Notes under the pieces: generated by a model
Database searches by the model: none
What the model saw: only the letters and a program-made list of their open reading frames with translations
What the model was told of the DNA's origin: nothing
Made by a program: the position numbers and the translations under genes
NCBI GenBank assembly: GCA_002415085.1
Contig: DIBV01000006.1
Location: 486,734-550,733, forward strand
From: Arsukibacterium sp. UBA5043
GTDB lineage: Bacteria; Pseudomonadota; Gammaproteobacteria; Enterobacterales; Alteromonadaceae
DNA length: 64,000 bases
Direction of reading: 5' to 3'
Part shown: piece by piece, positions 51,189 through 61,056 of the stretch
Numbering within the stretch: position 1 is the stretch's first letter
Layout of the letters: every line of letters begins with the position of its first letter

Positions 51189-51789
51189 CCCCAAGGCCTG
51201 TTTAGTGCTGGCTCATGGTGCCGGAGCGTGCTGCGATAGCCCCTATATGATTGCTTTGGCCGAAGCGTTGGCCAGACATAATATTGAAGTGTTGCGTTTT
51301 AATTTCCGCTATATGCAACAAAGCATTGCGCTGGGTCGCAAAAGGCCTCCAGAGAAAATGGCGTTGTTGCAGCAAGAATTTTTAAAACAAATCAGTATGG
51401 TCAATTACCAGCTGCCATTATTTATTGGTGGAAAGTCGATGGGTGGTCGGGTTGCCAGTATGCTGGATCTGGCGGATGAGCCGCAGGTGCGGGCGGTATT
51501 TGCTTTTGGCTATCCGTTTCATCCGCCTGGCAAAAGCCAATGGCGGACCGCACATTTCAGCAGCCTGGCAATGCCACTGCATATTTTACAGGGCGAGCGC
51601 GACCCTTTTGGCAAACGCGCTGAGCTCACTGATTTAAGCTGGCCAAAGGTTAATGTGCACTGGTTAACGGCGGCCGATCATGACTTTAAACCGACCAAGG
51701 CAAGTGGCCTGAAGCAACAGGATGTTATCTGTGCCGCGGCCGCTTATTGCAATAAGGTAATCGATGAAATACTTCTGGCAAATCAGTAA
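51169..51789 (+). CDS. KANL3/Tex30-type alpha/beta hydrolase
   Basis: A 206-residue hydrolase: CLVLAHGAGACCDSPYM (HGAG motif), VLRFNFRYM, nucleophile elbow GGKSMGGRVAS, AFGYPFHPPGK, an ERDPFG aspartate region and a DHDFKP His region. This is the small hydrolase group with the GKSMGG Ser motif, of unknown substrate. It overlaps gcvA by 20 bases and the next gene by 26, so the four genes are a tight operon. Confidence 0.85.
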   Translation: MLSPLTNPKACLVLAHGAGACCDSPYMIALAEALARHNIEVLRFNFRYMQQSIALGRKRPPEKMALLQQEFLKQISMVNYQLPLFIGGKSMGGRVASMLDLADEPQVRAVFAFGYPFHPPGKSQWRTAHFSSLAMPLHILQGERDPFGKRAELTDLSWPKVNVHWLTAADHDFKPTKASGLKQQDVICAAAAYCNKVIDEILLANQ

Positions 51790-52141
51790 CAGCCTGACCG
51801 CCTTATATGGCGCGGCTGCAGTAGGGCTGGCAGCCGCGCTGATGCACCTGTGGGCCGCTCTGGAGCACAAAGAATTTGGCCGCTTAATAAGTGCTATTAG
51901 TATGCTGGCATTTCATGCACTGGCGCTACTGACAGTGGGCCGTAATTCGGCCGCTGTAAAATTACAAAAGTTAGCGGTGCTATGCTGGCACATCGGGCTC
52001 TGGTTATTTTGCTGGACCTTATTTGCCGGGGTGCTGACATTACCCTTGTATTATTCTGCCCTGGCTCCGCTTGGCGGACAAATTTTGATTATTGGCTGGT
52101 TGTTGCTTGCACTAAGCGCCTGGCAAAAGGATGTTAAATGA
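51764..52141 (+). CDS. DUF423 membrane protein (YgdD-like)
   Basis: A 125-residue protein with four membrane spans. ALYGAAAVGLAAALMHLWA at the start and FAGVLTLPLYYSALAPLGGQILIIGW at the end match DUF423. Function unknown. It overlaps both neighbours (26 and 4 bases). Same neighbour order as ygdD in E. coli (gcvA-ygdD-rlmM). Confidence 0.85.
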   Translation: MKYFWQISNSLTALYGAAAVGLAAALMHLWAALEHKEFGRLISAISMLAFHALALLTVGRNSAAVKLQKLAVLCWHIGLWLFCWTLFAGVLTLPLYYSALAPLGGQILIIGWLLLALSAWQKDVK

Positions 52142-53220
52142 AACAACTATTACTATACTGCCGGGCGGGTTTTGAAAAAGAATGCGCTGCAGAAATTCAG
52201 GACAAAGCAAGTAGCTTTGATGTGTTTGGTTTTTGCAAACTAACAGCAAATTCAGCTTACGTTATCTTCGAAGCTTATGATGCTGATGGTCTTGCCGAGT
52301 TTTATCGAGACTATCCATTTGAGCACTTTATTTTCATCCGGCAATGGTGTCTGCTGCAGGCTGAACTGCTTGAATTGCCGTCTGAAGATCGAATAGCACC
52401 CGTACTTGAAGCTCTTGTTGCTGCTGAATTAACCGGCTGTGGTGAGCTACGGGTTGAATATCCTGAAACAAATGATGGTAAAACCTTGTCAACCCTGGCG
52501 CGCAAATTAACCGTACCTCTTCGTCAGTCTTTGCGCAAAGCCGGCGTATTATTGCAGAAAGAGCAAAAACGAGCGCCGGTTTTGCACGTGTTGTTACTTA
52601 GTGGTCAGCAAGGTTATGTTGGCTTGTCTTATCCGGAGAATAACAGCCCGCTGGAAAACGGTATTATGCGGTTGAAGTTTCCCAATGAAGCGCCTAGCCG
52701 GAGCACCTTAAAACTGGAAGAAGCATTTCTGCAGTTTATTCCGAAGCCTGAATGGGATAAGCGTTTAGGCGGTGGACTAAATGCGGTTGATTTAGGTGCC
52801 AGCCCTGGTGGTTGGACCTATCAACTGGTAAAGCGCAGCATGATGGTGACCGCTATCGACAACGGACCTATGGCAGAGTCGCTAATGCAAACTGGTCAGG
52901 TCAGGCATTATACCGTGGATGGTTTTAAGTTCGAGCCGCAAAAGAAAAACGTATATTGGCTTGTCTGCGACATGATTGAGCAACCGCAGCGGGTTGCACA
53001 GCGGATGGGGGATTGGCTGATTAACGGCTGGTGTCAGGAGGCAATATTTAATTTAAAATTGCCGATGAAAAAACGCTATGAAACCGTAACCGATATATTG
53101 GCTCAGCTTGAGCAGCGTCTGCTAGATGCGGATATTAAATTCCGTTTACAGGTTAAGCACCTGTACCACGACCGCGAAGAAGTTACGGTACACGTGCAAA
53201 ACCTGGTGTTAAAATTCTAA
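52138..53220 (+). CDS. rlmM: 23S rRNA (cytidine2498-2'-O)-methyltransferase RlmM
   Basis: A 360-residue enzyme. N-terminal THUMP-like region, then the Rossmann methyltransferase NAVDLGASPGGWTYQLV, VTAIDNGPM, VYWLVCDMIEQP, with a catalytic-Lys region FNLKLPMKKRYE, and a closing LYHDREEVTVH. These are RlmM hallmarks. It methylates C2498 in the peptidyl-transferase region of 23S rRNA. It is the last gene of the gcvA operon. Confidence 0.95.
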   Translation: MKQLLLYCRAGFEKECAAEIQDKASSFDVFGFCKLTANSAYVIFEAYDADGLAEFYRDYPFEHFIFIRQWCLLQAELLELPSEDRIAPVLEALVAAELTGCGELRVEYPETNDGKTLSTLARKLTVPLRQSLRKAGVLLQKEQKRAPVLHVLLLSGQQGYVGLSYPENNSPLENGIMRLKFPNEAPSRSTLKLEEAFLQFIPKPEWDKRLGGGLNAVDLGASPGGWTYQLVKRSMMVTAIDNGPMAESLMQTGQVRHYTVDGFKFEPQKKNVYWLVCDMIEQPQRVAQRMGDWLINGWCQEAIFNLKLPMKKRYETVTDILAQLEQRLLDADIKFRLQVKHLYHDREEVTVHVQNLVLKF

Positions 53221-53261
53221 GCGTTTGTTTCTTTTTTCATTTATTTGAGTTGTGCGCTGAA

Positions 53262-54443
53262 TCAGTCAGCGCTTAATTTCAGTTTCACCCAAACCAGGCG
53301 ATGATCTGAGCTGGCACCGCGTGAACCCACCAATGGATAAAGCGGACTGGTTTTTTCCGGCCAGAATACACCACCATCTTCCACTACAAAGCCGGCATTT
53401 GACGGTAGCACGTAGTCTGCCCGCATACGCCAACCGGCGGTATGATATTTAGCATGTGCCTGCCCGGGTGAGTTTTGGGCAGCACCGGCACTTGCCGGGG
53501 TAAAACTTTGGTTTATTCTCTGATGTGATACCAGAGCTTTTATCGCACTATTTATTGCATCGCCATCACCATCAGCCGACGCATTCAAATCTCCGAGTAG
53601 CACAAAACGGCTGTCTGCTACCAGGCCGCCTTTGTTATTGTTGTCATCATAAATGTAGCCAGCATTGCCGGGAGTCAAGTAATCCAGCCAGAAACGGATT
53701 TCATCATGATTACGGATTCCATTGCGATTCTCCGGGCCATCAAACACCGGTGGAGTAGGGTGGCTGGCCAGAATGTGCACCTTTGTGTTACCAACTTTTA
53801 TTGGTACATCCCAGTGCGACTTAGACGACAGCGGCATTTGCTGCCATGCTGCCTCGCTATACCAGGGGCTGCCATCCTCTTTATAAGTTGGCATAAAACC
53901 TGGCATGTCGCGCCATTTAAAATGCTGAAAAGTTCGGACACTATCGTAATCAATCGGATACTTTGACAGGATAACCATGCCGTACTGGCCAGGATAAAAA
54001 CCAAAACCCCAGGCATCAGCGCCAACACCGGTGGCTACGCCACTATTGTCCAGATCAAACGGGCTTGGTTGCCCGGTGTTTACCGTAGAATAATAAAAGT
54101 ACGGATAAGTAATGGGCTCGCTACCAGCCTGTGGCTGATTTAAATAGTTTTTAATGAAGGCTTCAATACCCTGTTCAGCGTTAGCAATATAGTCAAATTC
54201 ATTCAATAGCAATACATCTGGCCTTACCCGCTGAATAATAGCCGCAATATTTTGTACTTGCGGGTTGTCACCCTTAGCCAGAATCGACGCAAGTACCTGG
54301 TTATTTCCGGTTTCCCCCTGCGGCAGGTAATTAGTCGACTCCATGCTGACATTGAAGGTTGCGACCTTAATCTCGTTAACCTGGTCGGCCATAGCTACTC
54401 CGGAACAAAGCAAAATAAAGTAAAAGAAAAAGTGATTAGGCAT
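53262..54443 (-). CDS. Secreted endonuclease/exonuclease/phosphatase-fold protein
   Basis: A 393-residue protein with a signal peptide (residues 1-19, ending GVAMA). The EEP fold motifs: KVATFNVS, VLLLNEFDY (metal-binding Glu), ILASHPTPP, VLLGDLNASADGDG (Asp and Asn pair) and the closing SSDHRLVWVKL (Asp-His). Family includes exported nucleases, phospholipases and phosphatases. The signal peptide with a full active site suggests extracellular DNA or phosphodiester use. It stands alone with a long divergent region to the Oar-like receptor. Confidence 0.8.
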   Translation of the reverse strand: MPNHFFFYFILLCSGVAMADQVNEIKVATFNVSMESTNYLPQGETGNNQVLASILAKGDNPQVQNIAAIIQRVRPDVLLLNEFDYIANAEQGIEAFIKNYLNQPQAGSEPITYPYFYYSTVNTGQPSPFDLDNSGVATGVGADAWGFGFYPGQYGMVILSKYPIDYDSVRTFQHFKWRDMPGFMPTYKEDGSPWYSEAAWQQMPLSSKSHWDVPIKVGNTKVHILASHPTPPVFDGPENRNGIRNHDEIRFWLDYLTPGNAGYIYDDNNNKGGLVADSRFVLLGDLNASADGDGDAINSAIKALVSHQRINQSFTPASAGAAQNSPGQAHAKYHTAGWRMRADYVLPSNAGFVVEDGGVFWPEKTSPLYPLVGSRGASSDHRLVWVKLKLSAD

Positions 54444-54756
54444 AAATAAACATTAGTTTTTTAAGAGGTTAGCTAGCATAACTAAGCCAGTTCTGAAACA
54501 CCAGCATGCTGCGGCTTTATGCAAAATATTGATATTTTTTAATCAATTTAAGTTGTGGTTATTCGCAACTCTGACCAGCCATGTTACACTTGCGTGACAG
54601 GCGCACTTTGACTAAAGAAGAGCTTAAAAGTTCCCGGTTAAATTGTTATGTAACGAAAGTGACATAAAAGTTCGCTACACTAAGCCCCAGGTTGAAAACA
54701 GCATATGTATTCAAACGATTTAGAACACTACTATCAACTACCAGGTGATAAACAAT
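54444..54756. promoter_or_regulatory. Control region of the Oar-like receptor gene
   Basis: No gene in these bases. A dyad TTATGT (54646-54651) and ACATAA (54662-54667) with a 10-base gap lies just upstream of a TACACT hexamer (54675-54680) that could be a -10. It is suited to be an operator. The region is AT-rich. Confidence 0.4.
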
Positions 54757-57700
54757 ATGAAAATTAAACATTTAGCGTTGGCAGTCGCTTTGAGTCTTGG
54801 CGTGTCACACCTCGCTTTGGCTCAGGAAACAACGTCCTCTATCAGGGGTAATGTAGTTACACAATCAGGTCAGGTTGCTGACGATGCGAAAGTAGAGATT
54901 TTGCATGTTCCATCAGGTACCCGTTCTGTAGCCTCTACCAATGAATCGGGTGCGTTTTCAAGCACAGGTTTGCGGGTTGGTGGTCCTTACACTATAACGA
55001 TTACCAGTGCTGCCGGTGTAAAAACATACGAGAATATTTTTGTAACACTTGGTGAAACATTCCGTTTGAATGCGCAATTAGAATCAGTTGAGCGAATCAC
55101 TGTTTCCGGTTCAAGAATTGCCGGCACAGCAAATGCCGGAAGCAGTAGCTTCTTTAATGAAGATGACATTTCTAACGCCCCAACTTTCAACCGTGACTTA
55201 AAAGAAGTTGCGCGCATGAACCCTTACGCAAATATTCTGCCGGGTTCCAACGCTGAATTAAGTATTGCCGGTAGCAACCCAAAATATAACAGTACCACCA
55301 TTGATGGCGTTGGTGTTAATGATGACTTTGGTTTAAATAGTAACGGCTATCCTACGCAGCGCTCACCAATTTCTATTGATGCTATTGAGCAAATTTCAGT
55401 TGATGTTGCGCCATTTGATGCTGCAGAGGGTAACTTCAGCGGTGGTCGGATTAATGCTGTAACTAAGTCTGGTACCAATAAGTTCACCGGCTCATTTTCA
55501 TTTGAAAAAATGAGTGATGAGTGGGCTGGCAGACCTAGAACTCCTGGCACTCGCAATAGTAGTAGCCTTGATTTTGAACGTGAAACCTACAGCCTTACCC
55601 TTGGTGGTCCTTTAATCAAAGATAAGCTATTTTTCTTCGGCTCATTTGAAAATACCACAGAGCCAGCTCAGGTTACTGCCGGACCAAATGACAGTGATGC
55701 GGTAAACAAGGCGCTAATAACCAACGCACAATTAACTGAGATTCGCAATATTGCCAGCTCGCGTTATGGCATTGACGATATTGGTGACTGGGACTCCGCG
55801 CCTGAAATTGAAGATGAAAGTATTCTGTTAAAGCTTGACTGGAATATAACTGATGAGCACCGGGCTGCATTTACTTATAACTCCAGTGAAGGTTCATCAG
55901 TTCGCAATCAGACTACAGGTGCAAATGGCGTCCTGAACCTTGATACCCATTGGTATACTTACACTCAAAATATGGATCTGTACCGGGCAGCATTGTTTTC
56001 TGACTGGACCTTAGATTTATCCAGCGAGATTTATGTAAACCTTAAATCTGTAGATTCTATTTCTGGTAACAAAACTAATGAATATGGTGAGATAACTATC
56101 CGTAGTCTGTTAAATTTTGGACCGGATGAAGCTCGTCATGCCAATGAATTAAGCACTGAAGAGTTAAAGTTTGGCGTTAAATTTAATTATCTGGTCGGTG
56201 ATCACCAGATCAAGTTTGGCGGTGAATACGCGTCACTTGATGTATATAATGCATTTGTGCGCCGGGCGTTAGGTGTTTGGACATTTGGCAGTATTGAGGA
56301 TTTTGCCGCAGGCGACGCTTCTTCTTTTATATATGACAATGCGTTTACTAACGTTGCATCAGACGCTGCAGCTGAATTTACCATGGGTTCTGGCAACTTG
56401 TTTGTGCAAGACAACTGGTATTTCAGTGACGATATAGAAATCGCGATGGGTCTTCGTTATGAGCGTTTGTTTGTTAGTGACGAGCCAGCCCTAAACGATA
56501 ATTTCGTGCGTCGTTACGGCTTTTCGAATCAAGAAAATCTTGATGGTTTGTCGATTATTATGCCGCGCTTCAATGTTAAGTGGACGGCTAGTGATGATTT
56601 AACCGTGAATGCTGGTTTTGGTCGCTTCTCTGGTGGTAAACCAAACGTCTATATTTCTAATTCATTCTCAAATGACGGTACTACTTTAGTAAGTTTTGAT
56701 CCAGCTGTAGCCGGAACTTCTCATCTGACAGACGTAACATCGTTAACTGTGCCACAAAATGTGCAGGATGCAATGTTCCCTGGTGATGGCTTTACCAACG
56801 TTATCGACCCGAATTATGAGATACCTTCTGACTGGATTGCCAGAGTTAGCGCTGATTACCGCTTCTCGGTACCTAGTGTGGTAGAAGATGTTAATTTCTC
56901 TGCAGAAGTTATGCGTAAGTGGATGACTGATAACAACCAGTGGGTTGATATCTCGCGCTGTAAGAGTGGTGAAACCAGTTTGGGTGTCAATATCTATGAA
57001 CCTTGTGACCCTACTGCCAAAGAAAATCATTATGACTTGATGTTAACGAATGAAGATAAAAGCGGCAACGCCTGGATCTTTACTACCACTTTGCAGAAGA
57101 ACTGGGATAATGGTTTAAATGCTTTTGCATCTTATACCCATCAGGACATAGAAGAAGGTACACCTGGTACTTCTTCTACAGCCGACTCGAATTACCAGTT
57201 TAATATTGTGGTTGACCGTAACCAGCCGTTAATTGGCACTGCTGATTATGCCATCGAGCACTCCTTAAAATTGGTACTGGGGTATACCCATCAATTCGTA
57301 GAAGGTTACGATTCAAGGTTTAATTTGTTCTTCCAGCGTCGCTCTGGCACAAACTACAGTCATACTTTTGGTATGTTCCGTGATGGTGACTTCGGCGATA
57401 ACTCTAAGTTCAATAGTTCTAGTGCCTATCTGGTTTACGTACCAACTGGCCCGAGTGATCCGAATATCAGCCCTGAAGGCATTCAGTATGATGAAATTAT
57501 GTCTTACCTGAATCAAGTTGGTCTTGGTAAATACGCGGGTGGTTTTGCACCTAAAGGTGTTAATACGTCACCTTGGATCACGACGATGGACTTTAGTTTC
57601 CAACAAGATGTTCCTGGTTTTATGGAAGGTCATAAAGGCACAATTTACTTCACTATTAGTAATTTGTTAAACCTGTTGGATAGCTCAAAAGGTGATGTAC

Positions 57701-57870
57701 GCAGAATGCGATTCACCACCAATTCTATTGTAGATTTTGGCGGCTTGGATGATGAAGGTCGTTATATTTATAATGAACCGTTCCGTTCACCGACTGTTGC
57801 AAACTGGGATTTGTTTGAGCCTGAACAGTCTACCTGGCGTATTAAAGCGGGTGTAAGCTACCGCTTCTAA
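54757..57870 (+). CDS. Oar-like TonB-dependent outer-membrane receptor
   Basis: About 1037 residues from the ATG after CAGGTGATAAACAAT. Signal peptide ends AQE (residue 23). Residues 25-100 form a carboxypeptidase-regulatory (CarboxypepD_reg) domain (SIRGNVVTQSGQVADDAKVEI), then ERITVSGSRIAG, a plug with FNRDLKEVARMNPYANI and NSTTIDGVGVNDDFGLNSNGYP, and a long barrel ending RIKAGVSYRF. This is the OmpA-related Oar group of receptors that handle peptides or proteins and outer-membrane vesicles. Its neighbour on the left is an exported nuclease-like protein. A terminator follows at 57892. Confidence 0.92.
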   Translation: MKIKHLALAVALSLGVSHLALAQETTSSIRGNVVTQSGQVADDAKVEILHVPSGTRSVASTNESGAFSSTGLRVGGPYTITITSAAGVKTYENIFVTLGETFRLNAQLESVERITVSGSRIAGTANAGSSSFFNEDDISNAPTFNRDLKEVARMNPYANILPGSNAELSIAGSNPKYNSTTIDGVGVNDDFGLNSNGYPTQRSPISIDAIEQISVDVAPFDAAEGNFSGGRINAVTKSGTNKFTGSFSFEKMSDEWAGRPRTPGTRNSSSLDFERETYSLTLGGPLIKDKLFFFGSFENTTEPAQVTAGPNDSDAVNKALITNAQLTEIRNIASSRYGIDDIGDWDSAPEIEDESILLKLDWNITDEHRAAFTYNSSEGSSVRNQTTGANGVLNLDTHWYTYTQNMDLYRAALFSDWTLDLSSEIYVNLKSVDSISGNKTNEYGEITIRSLLNFGPDEARHANELSTEELKFGVKFNYLVGDHQIKFGGEYASLDVYNAFVRRALGVWTFGSIEDFAAGDASSFIYDNAFTNVASDAAAEFTMGSGNLFVQDNWYFSDDIEIAMGLRYERLFVSDEPALNDNFVRRYGFSNQENLDGLSIIMPRFNVKWTASDDLTVNAGFGRFSGGKPNVYISNSFSNDGTTLVSFDPAVAGTSHLTDVTSLTVPQNVQDAMFPGDGFTNVIDPNYEIPSDWIARVSADYRFSVPSVVEDVNFSAEVMRKWMTDNNQWVDISRCKSGETSLGVNIYEPCDPTAKENHYDLMLTNEDKSGNAWIFTTTLQKNWDNGLNAFASYTHQDIEEGTPGTSSTADSNYQFNIVVDRNQPLIGTADYAIEHSLKLVLGYTHQFVEGYDSRFNLFFQRRSGTNYSHTFGMFRDGDFGDNSKFNSSSAYLVYVPTGPSDPNISPEGIQYDEIMSYLNQVGLGKYAGGFAPKGVNTSPWITTMDFSFQQDVPGFMEGHKGTIYFTISNLLNLLDSSKGDVRRMRFTTNSIVDFGGLDDEGRYIYNEPFRSPTVANWDLFEPEQSTWRIKAGVSYRF

Positions 57871-57891
57871 ACCAGGTTTAGTTTTAATCTA

Positions 57892-57919
57892 AAAATGCCA
57901 GTCTTGCGACTGGCATTTT
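57892..57919. terminator. Intrinsic terminator after the Oar-like gene
   Basis: AAAATGCCAGTC and GACTGGCATTTT form a perfect 12-bp stem over TTGC, continued by a T-run. It separates the receptor gene from udk. Confidence 0.92.
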
Positions 57920-57995
57920 TTTTAGCTGTTTTTATTTCTATCTGCGGCATTATTAGCGATAATCGCCAGCTGTTTTTCGGAAAGTAGGCGTTATT

Positions 57996-58628
57996 GTGGC
58001 TAAAAATACCATTATTGCGATTGCTGGTGCCTCTGCATCAGGCAAAAGTTTATTTGCGTCAACCGTTTATCAGGAGTTGGTTGCTGAATTGGGTGGCGAG
58101 CGTATTGCTATTTTATCGGAAGATGCTTACTACCGGGACCAAAGCCATTTATCGTTTGATCAGCGGGTGTTAACCAATTACGACCATCCCTCTGCTTTTG
58201 AGCATGCTTTACTGGTTGAGCATTTACAGCGCTTGCGTGCTGGTCAGAGTATTGAGATGCCCCAGTACAGCTATAAATTACATACCCGGCTCGATGAGTC
58301 TATAAAAGTGCAGGCTGCCAAAGTTATTCTGGTCGAGGGCATTTTGCTGCTGAATGATGAAAAGCTGCGCCAACAGTTTGATATCAGCGTATTTATGGAC
58401 ACGCCTTTAGATATCTGTTTGTTGCGCCGGATTAAGCGCGATTTAGAAGACCGTGGCAGAAGCCTGGCCTCAGTGACGGAACAATATGAAACGACAGTGC
58501 GCCCGGCTTTTTTTGAATTTATAGCGCCGTCTAAGCAATATGCCGATTTAGTGGTTACCCGTGGTGGTAAAAATCAGATTGCAATCGATATTATAAAAGC
58601 AAAAATTCGTCAGTTACTGGCAGAATAA
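57996..58628 (+). CDS. udk: Uridine kinase
   Basis: A 210-residue P-loop kinase with [11 protein letters not shown] (Walker A), [19 protein letters not shown] (substrate region), [20 protein letters not shown] and [16 protein letters not shown]. It phosphorylates uridine and cytidine to the monophosphates with ATP or GTP. The start is GTG at 57996 (TTGTGGC). Followed by nupC at 17 bases; import and phosphorylation of pyrimidine nucleosides are therefore coupled. Confidence 0.93.
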   Translation: MAKNTIIAIAGASASGKSLFASTVYQELVAELGGERIAILSEDAYYRDQSHLSFDQRVLTNYDHPSAFEHALLVEHLQRLRAGQSIEMPQYSYKLHTRLDESIKVQAAKVILVEGILLLNDEKLRQQFDISVFMDTPLDICLLRRIKRDLEDRGRSLASVTEQYETTVRPAFFEFIAPSKQYADLVVTRGGKNQIAIDIIKAKIRQLLAE

Positions 58629-58645
58629 TAATCAGGGAATAACAT

Positions 58646-59842
58646 ATGATGGGATTAGTGGGTATTTTTGCCCTGTTACTGGTGGCCTTTGCTGCGTCGG
58701 AACATCGAAGTCGAATTAAATGGCGTACTGTAGGTGGTGCTTTTGCTATCCAATTAGCAATCGGTGCGTTCGTGTTATACATACCATTTGGCAAAGACGT
58801 GCTGCTCAGTATGTCAGCTGCAGTCAGTAATGTTATTCAGTATGCTAACGAAGGCATAAGATTTTTATTCGGTGAGATGGGGCGGTTTGTGTTTGCGATA
58901 AACGTGCTCACTGTGATTATTTTCTTCTCATCTTTAATCGCTGTGCTTTACCACATCGGCGTGATGAAATTTGTGATTAACATTATTGGTGGTGGATTAC
59001 AGAAGTTACTCGGTACTAGTCGGCCTGAATCAATGAGTGCTGCGGGCAATATTTTTGTTGGCCAAACTGAAGCGCCTTTAGTGGTTAAACCCTTTATTCC
59101 CACTATGACCCGGTCTGAATTGTTTGCTGTAATGGTGGGCGGTCTTGCTTCGGTTGCCGGCTCTGTGCTGGCTGGTTATGCTTTATTAGGCATTGAGATG
59201 AAATATCTGATTGCCGCCAGTTTTATGGCCGCCCCAGGTGGCCTGTTAATGGCCAAAATGTTGATCCCTGAAACTGAACAGCCAAAGAATGAACTCAACG
59301 AAATTAGTACTGAAAAACCGCATACAAACGTGATTGATGCTGCTGCCGCTGGCGCGTCCAGTGGTATGCAACTGGCGCTGAATGTTGGTGCTATGTTACT
59401 GGCGTTTGTTGGTTTAATTGCCCTGGTTAACGGCATTGTTGGCGGTGTTGGTGGCTGGTTTGGCATGGAGAACCTGACGCTACAACTGATCTTTGGTTAT
59501 GTGTTCCAGCCGCTGGCATTTATTCTTGGCGTATCCTGGGATGAAGCCCGTTTAGCTGGTAGTTTTATTGGCCAAAAACTGGTGATCAATGAATTTGTCG
59601 CATACCTCGACTTTGTGCAGGTGAAAGATCAGTTAAGCGCCCATACTCAGGTAATTGTGACAATTGCCTTGTGTGGCTTTGCTAACTTTTCTTCCATTGC
59701 TATTTTATTAGGCGGTCTGGGCGGTATGGCGCCAGGTCGTCGGGCTGATATTGCCGAGCTGGGTTTAAAAGCTTTGCTTGCTGCAACATTGGCCAACTTA
59801 ATGAGCGCTGCAATTGCAGGGTTCTTTTTTTCCTTAGGCTAA
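58646..59842 (+). CDS. nupC: Concentrative nucleoside transporter NupC
   Basis: A 398-residue transporter with about ten spans. FVGQTEAPLVVKPFI is the nucleoside-binding motif of the CNT family; VMVGGLASVAGSVLAGYALLG and KLVINEFVAYLDF are the other hallmarks. It imports nucleosides, coupled to sodium or protons. The GGAATAACAT region gives a ribosome site. Between udk and the oxygenase gene with gaps of only 17 and 16 bases. Confidence 0.93.
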   Translation: MMGLVGIFALLLVAFAASEHRSRIKWRTVGGAFAIQLAIGAFVLYIPFGKDVLLSMSAAVSNVIQYANEGIRFLFGEMGRFVFAINVLTVIIFFSSLIAVLYHIGVMKFVINIIGGGLQKLLGTSRPESMSAAGNIFVGQTEAPLVVKPFIPTMTRSELFAVMVGGLASVAGSVLAGYALLGIEMKYLIAASFMAAPGGLLMAKMLIPETEQPKNELNEISTEKPHTNVIDAAAAGASSGMQLALNVGAMLLAFVGLIALVNGIVGGVGGWFGMENLTLQLIFGYVFQPLAFILGVSWDEARLAGSFIGQKLVINEFVAYLDFVQVKDQLSAHTQVIVTIALCGFANFSSIAILLGGLGGMAPGRRADIAELGLKALLAATLANLMSAAIAGFFFSLG

Positions 59843-59858
59843 CAAACAGGTCTTTTAT

Positions 59859-60806
59859 ATGACACAGCAAGTTCCAACGTTAGATATAAGACGGTTTGCC
59901 ACCGACAAAGATAACTTTGTTGCCGAAATTGGCAAGGCCTACACTGAGTTTGGATTCTGCGGCATTAGTGGCCACGGTATTCCGGATGAAGTGGTAGCAA
60001 ATACCTACAGTGCGATTAAGCAGTTTTTCGCGTTACCGACCGAGGTTAAGACAAAATACCATAAGCCCGGGCAGGGCGGTGCCCGGGGTTATACCGCCGT
60101 TGGGGTAGAGAAGGCAAAAGACTCTAATCATCCTGACTTAAAAGAGTTCTGGCATGTTGGGCGCGAGCTGGAAGGTCCAGCTCCGCATCCAAGCTTATAC
60201 CCTAATATCTGGCCTGCTGAAGTGCCTGGCTTTAAAGAGGCTACGTACACCTTGTTTGCTGAACTGGAAAAGTTAGGCAATCGGGTGTTGGAGGCGTTAG
60301 CGCTATACCTTGGCCAACCACAGCAGTATTTTGCTGATAAAGTAGATTACGGCAATTCGATCTTGCGACCCATCCATTATCCGCCAATTAAAGATACGTC
60401 AACCGAGTCTATTCGGGCTGGCCAACATGAAGATATTAACCTGATCACATTGCTGGTTGGCTCTAATGAAGCGGGCCTGGAAATTCTGCGACGTGATGGC
60501 AGCTGGTTGCCGGTAACGACTATTGAAGGCACCATAGTGGTCAACATCGGCGATATGCTGCAGCGCTTAACCAACCATGTATTGCCATCAACCACCCATC
60601 GGGTGGTAAATCCGGCGGATATGGCAGCGGGCGAGCCACGCTATTCGATTCCGTTTTTTATGCATCCTAATCCAGATTTTGTGATTGAAACACTGGATAC
60701 GTGTATCAGTGAGGAGCGGCCGAATCGCTATCCAGAGCCAATTAACTCTAACGACTATTTAATGCAGCGTTTAGAGGAAATTGGCTTGCTGAAAAAGGCG
60801 AAATAA
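59859..60806 (+). CDS. 2-oxoglutarate/Fe(II) oxygenase of the isopenicillin-N-synthase family
   Basis: A 315-residue oxygenase: N-terminal DIOX_N domain (VPTLDIRRFATDKDNFVAEIGKAYTEFGFCGISGHGIP), then the jelly roll with GQHEDINLITLLVG (His and Asp ligands), VNIGDMLQRLTN, TTHRVVNP (second His) and a YSIPFF region with the 2-oxoglutarate Arg. Complete iron and co-substrate sites. Relatives include gibberellin- and thymine-type dioxygenases and flavonoid enzymes. Its place after udk and nupC suggests a nucleoside or nucleobase substrate, but this is inference only. Confidence 0.85.
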   Translation: MTQQVPTLDIRRFATDKDNFVAEIGKAYTEFGFCGISGHGIPDEVVANTYSAIKQFFALPTEVKTKYHKPGQGGARGYTAVGVEKAKDSNHPDLKEFWHVGRELEGPAPHPSLYPNIWPAEVPGFKEATYTLFAELEKLGNRVLEALALYLGQPQQYFADKVDYGNSILRPIHYPPIKDTSTESIRAGQHEDINLITLLVGSNEAGLEILRRDGSWLPVTTIEGTIVVNIGDMLQRLTNHVLPSTTHRVVNPADMAAGEPRYSIPFFMHPNPDFVIETLDTCISEERPNRYPEPINSNDYLMQRLEEIGLLKKAK

Positions 60807-60869
60807 ATAGCGCCTTGCTCAGCAAATAGGCGAACGGTTAAAAACGAGCAGAATAGTTGAATTCAATAG

Positions 60870-60897
60870 TTGACTAGTTATTTTGAATCGCTATACT
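60870..60897 (+). promoter_or_regulatory. Promoter of tRNA-Leu
   Basis: TTGACT (60870-60875) and TATACT (60892-60897) with a 16-base spacer fit a sigma-70 promoter 35 bases before the tRNA. Confidence 0.7.
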
Positions 60898-60932
60898 GCT
60901 CGCCATGTTAGGCACCTGGTGCAAAACATAAC

Positions 60933-61018
60933 GCAGATGTGGTGGAATTGGTAGACACGCAAGCTTCAGGTGTTTGTGCCCACAAGGCGTGAGAGTTCGA
61001 GTCTCTCCATCTGCACCA
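60933..61018 (+). tRNA. tRNA-Leu (anticodon CAG)
   Basis: An 86-base gene with CCA encoded (61016-61018). Acceptor stem GCAGATG/CATCTGC, D-arm with GGTAGAC, anticodon stem CAAGC/GTTTG with loop TTCAGGT (anticodon CAG at 60967-60969), a long variable arm typical of class II tRNA, and TTCGAGT in the T-loop. Decodes CUG. Confidence 0.97.
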
Positions 61019-61022
61019 AATT

Positions 61023-61040
61023 AACCGGCCCTGGCCGGTT
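61023..61040. terminator. Terminator after tRNA-Leu
   Basis: AACCGGCC and GGCCGGTT form an 8-bp stem over CT, followed by a T-run. It ends the tRNA transcript and may also serve the convergent ligase gene. Confidence 0.88.
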
Positions 61041-61056
61041 TTTTTGCATCTACATG

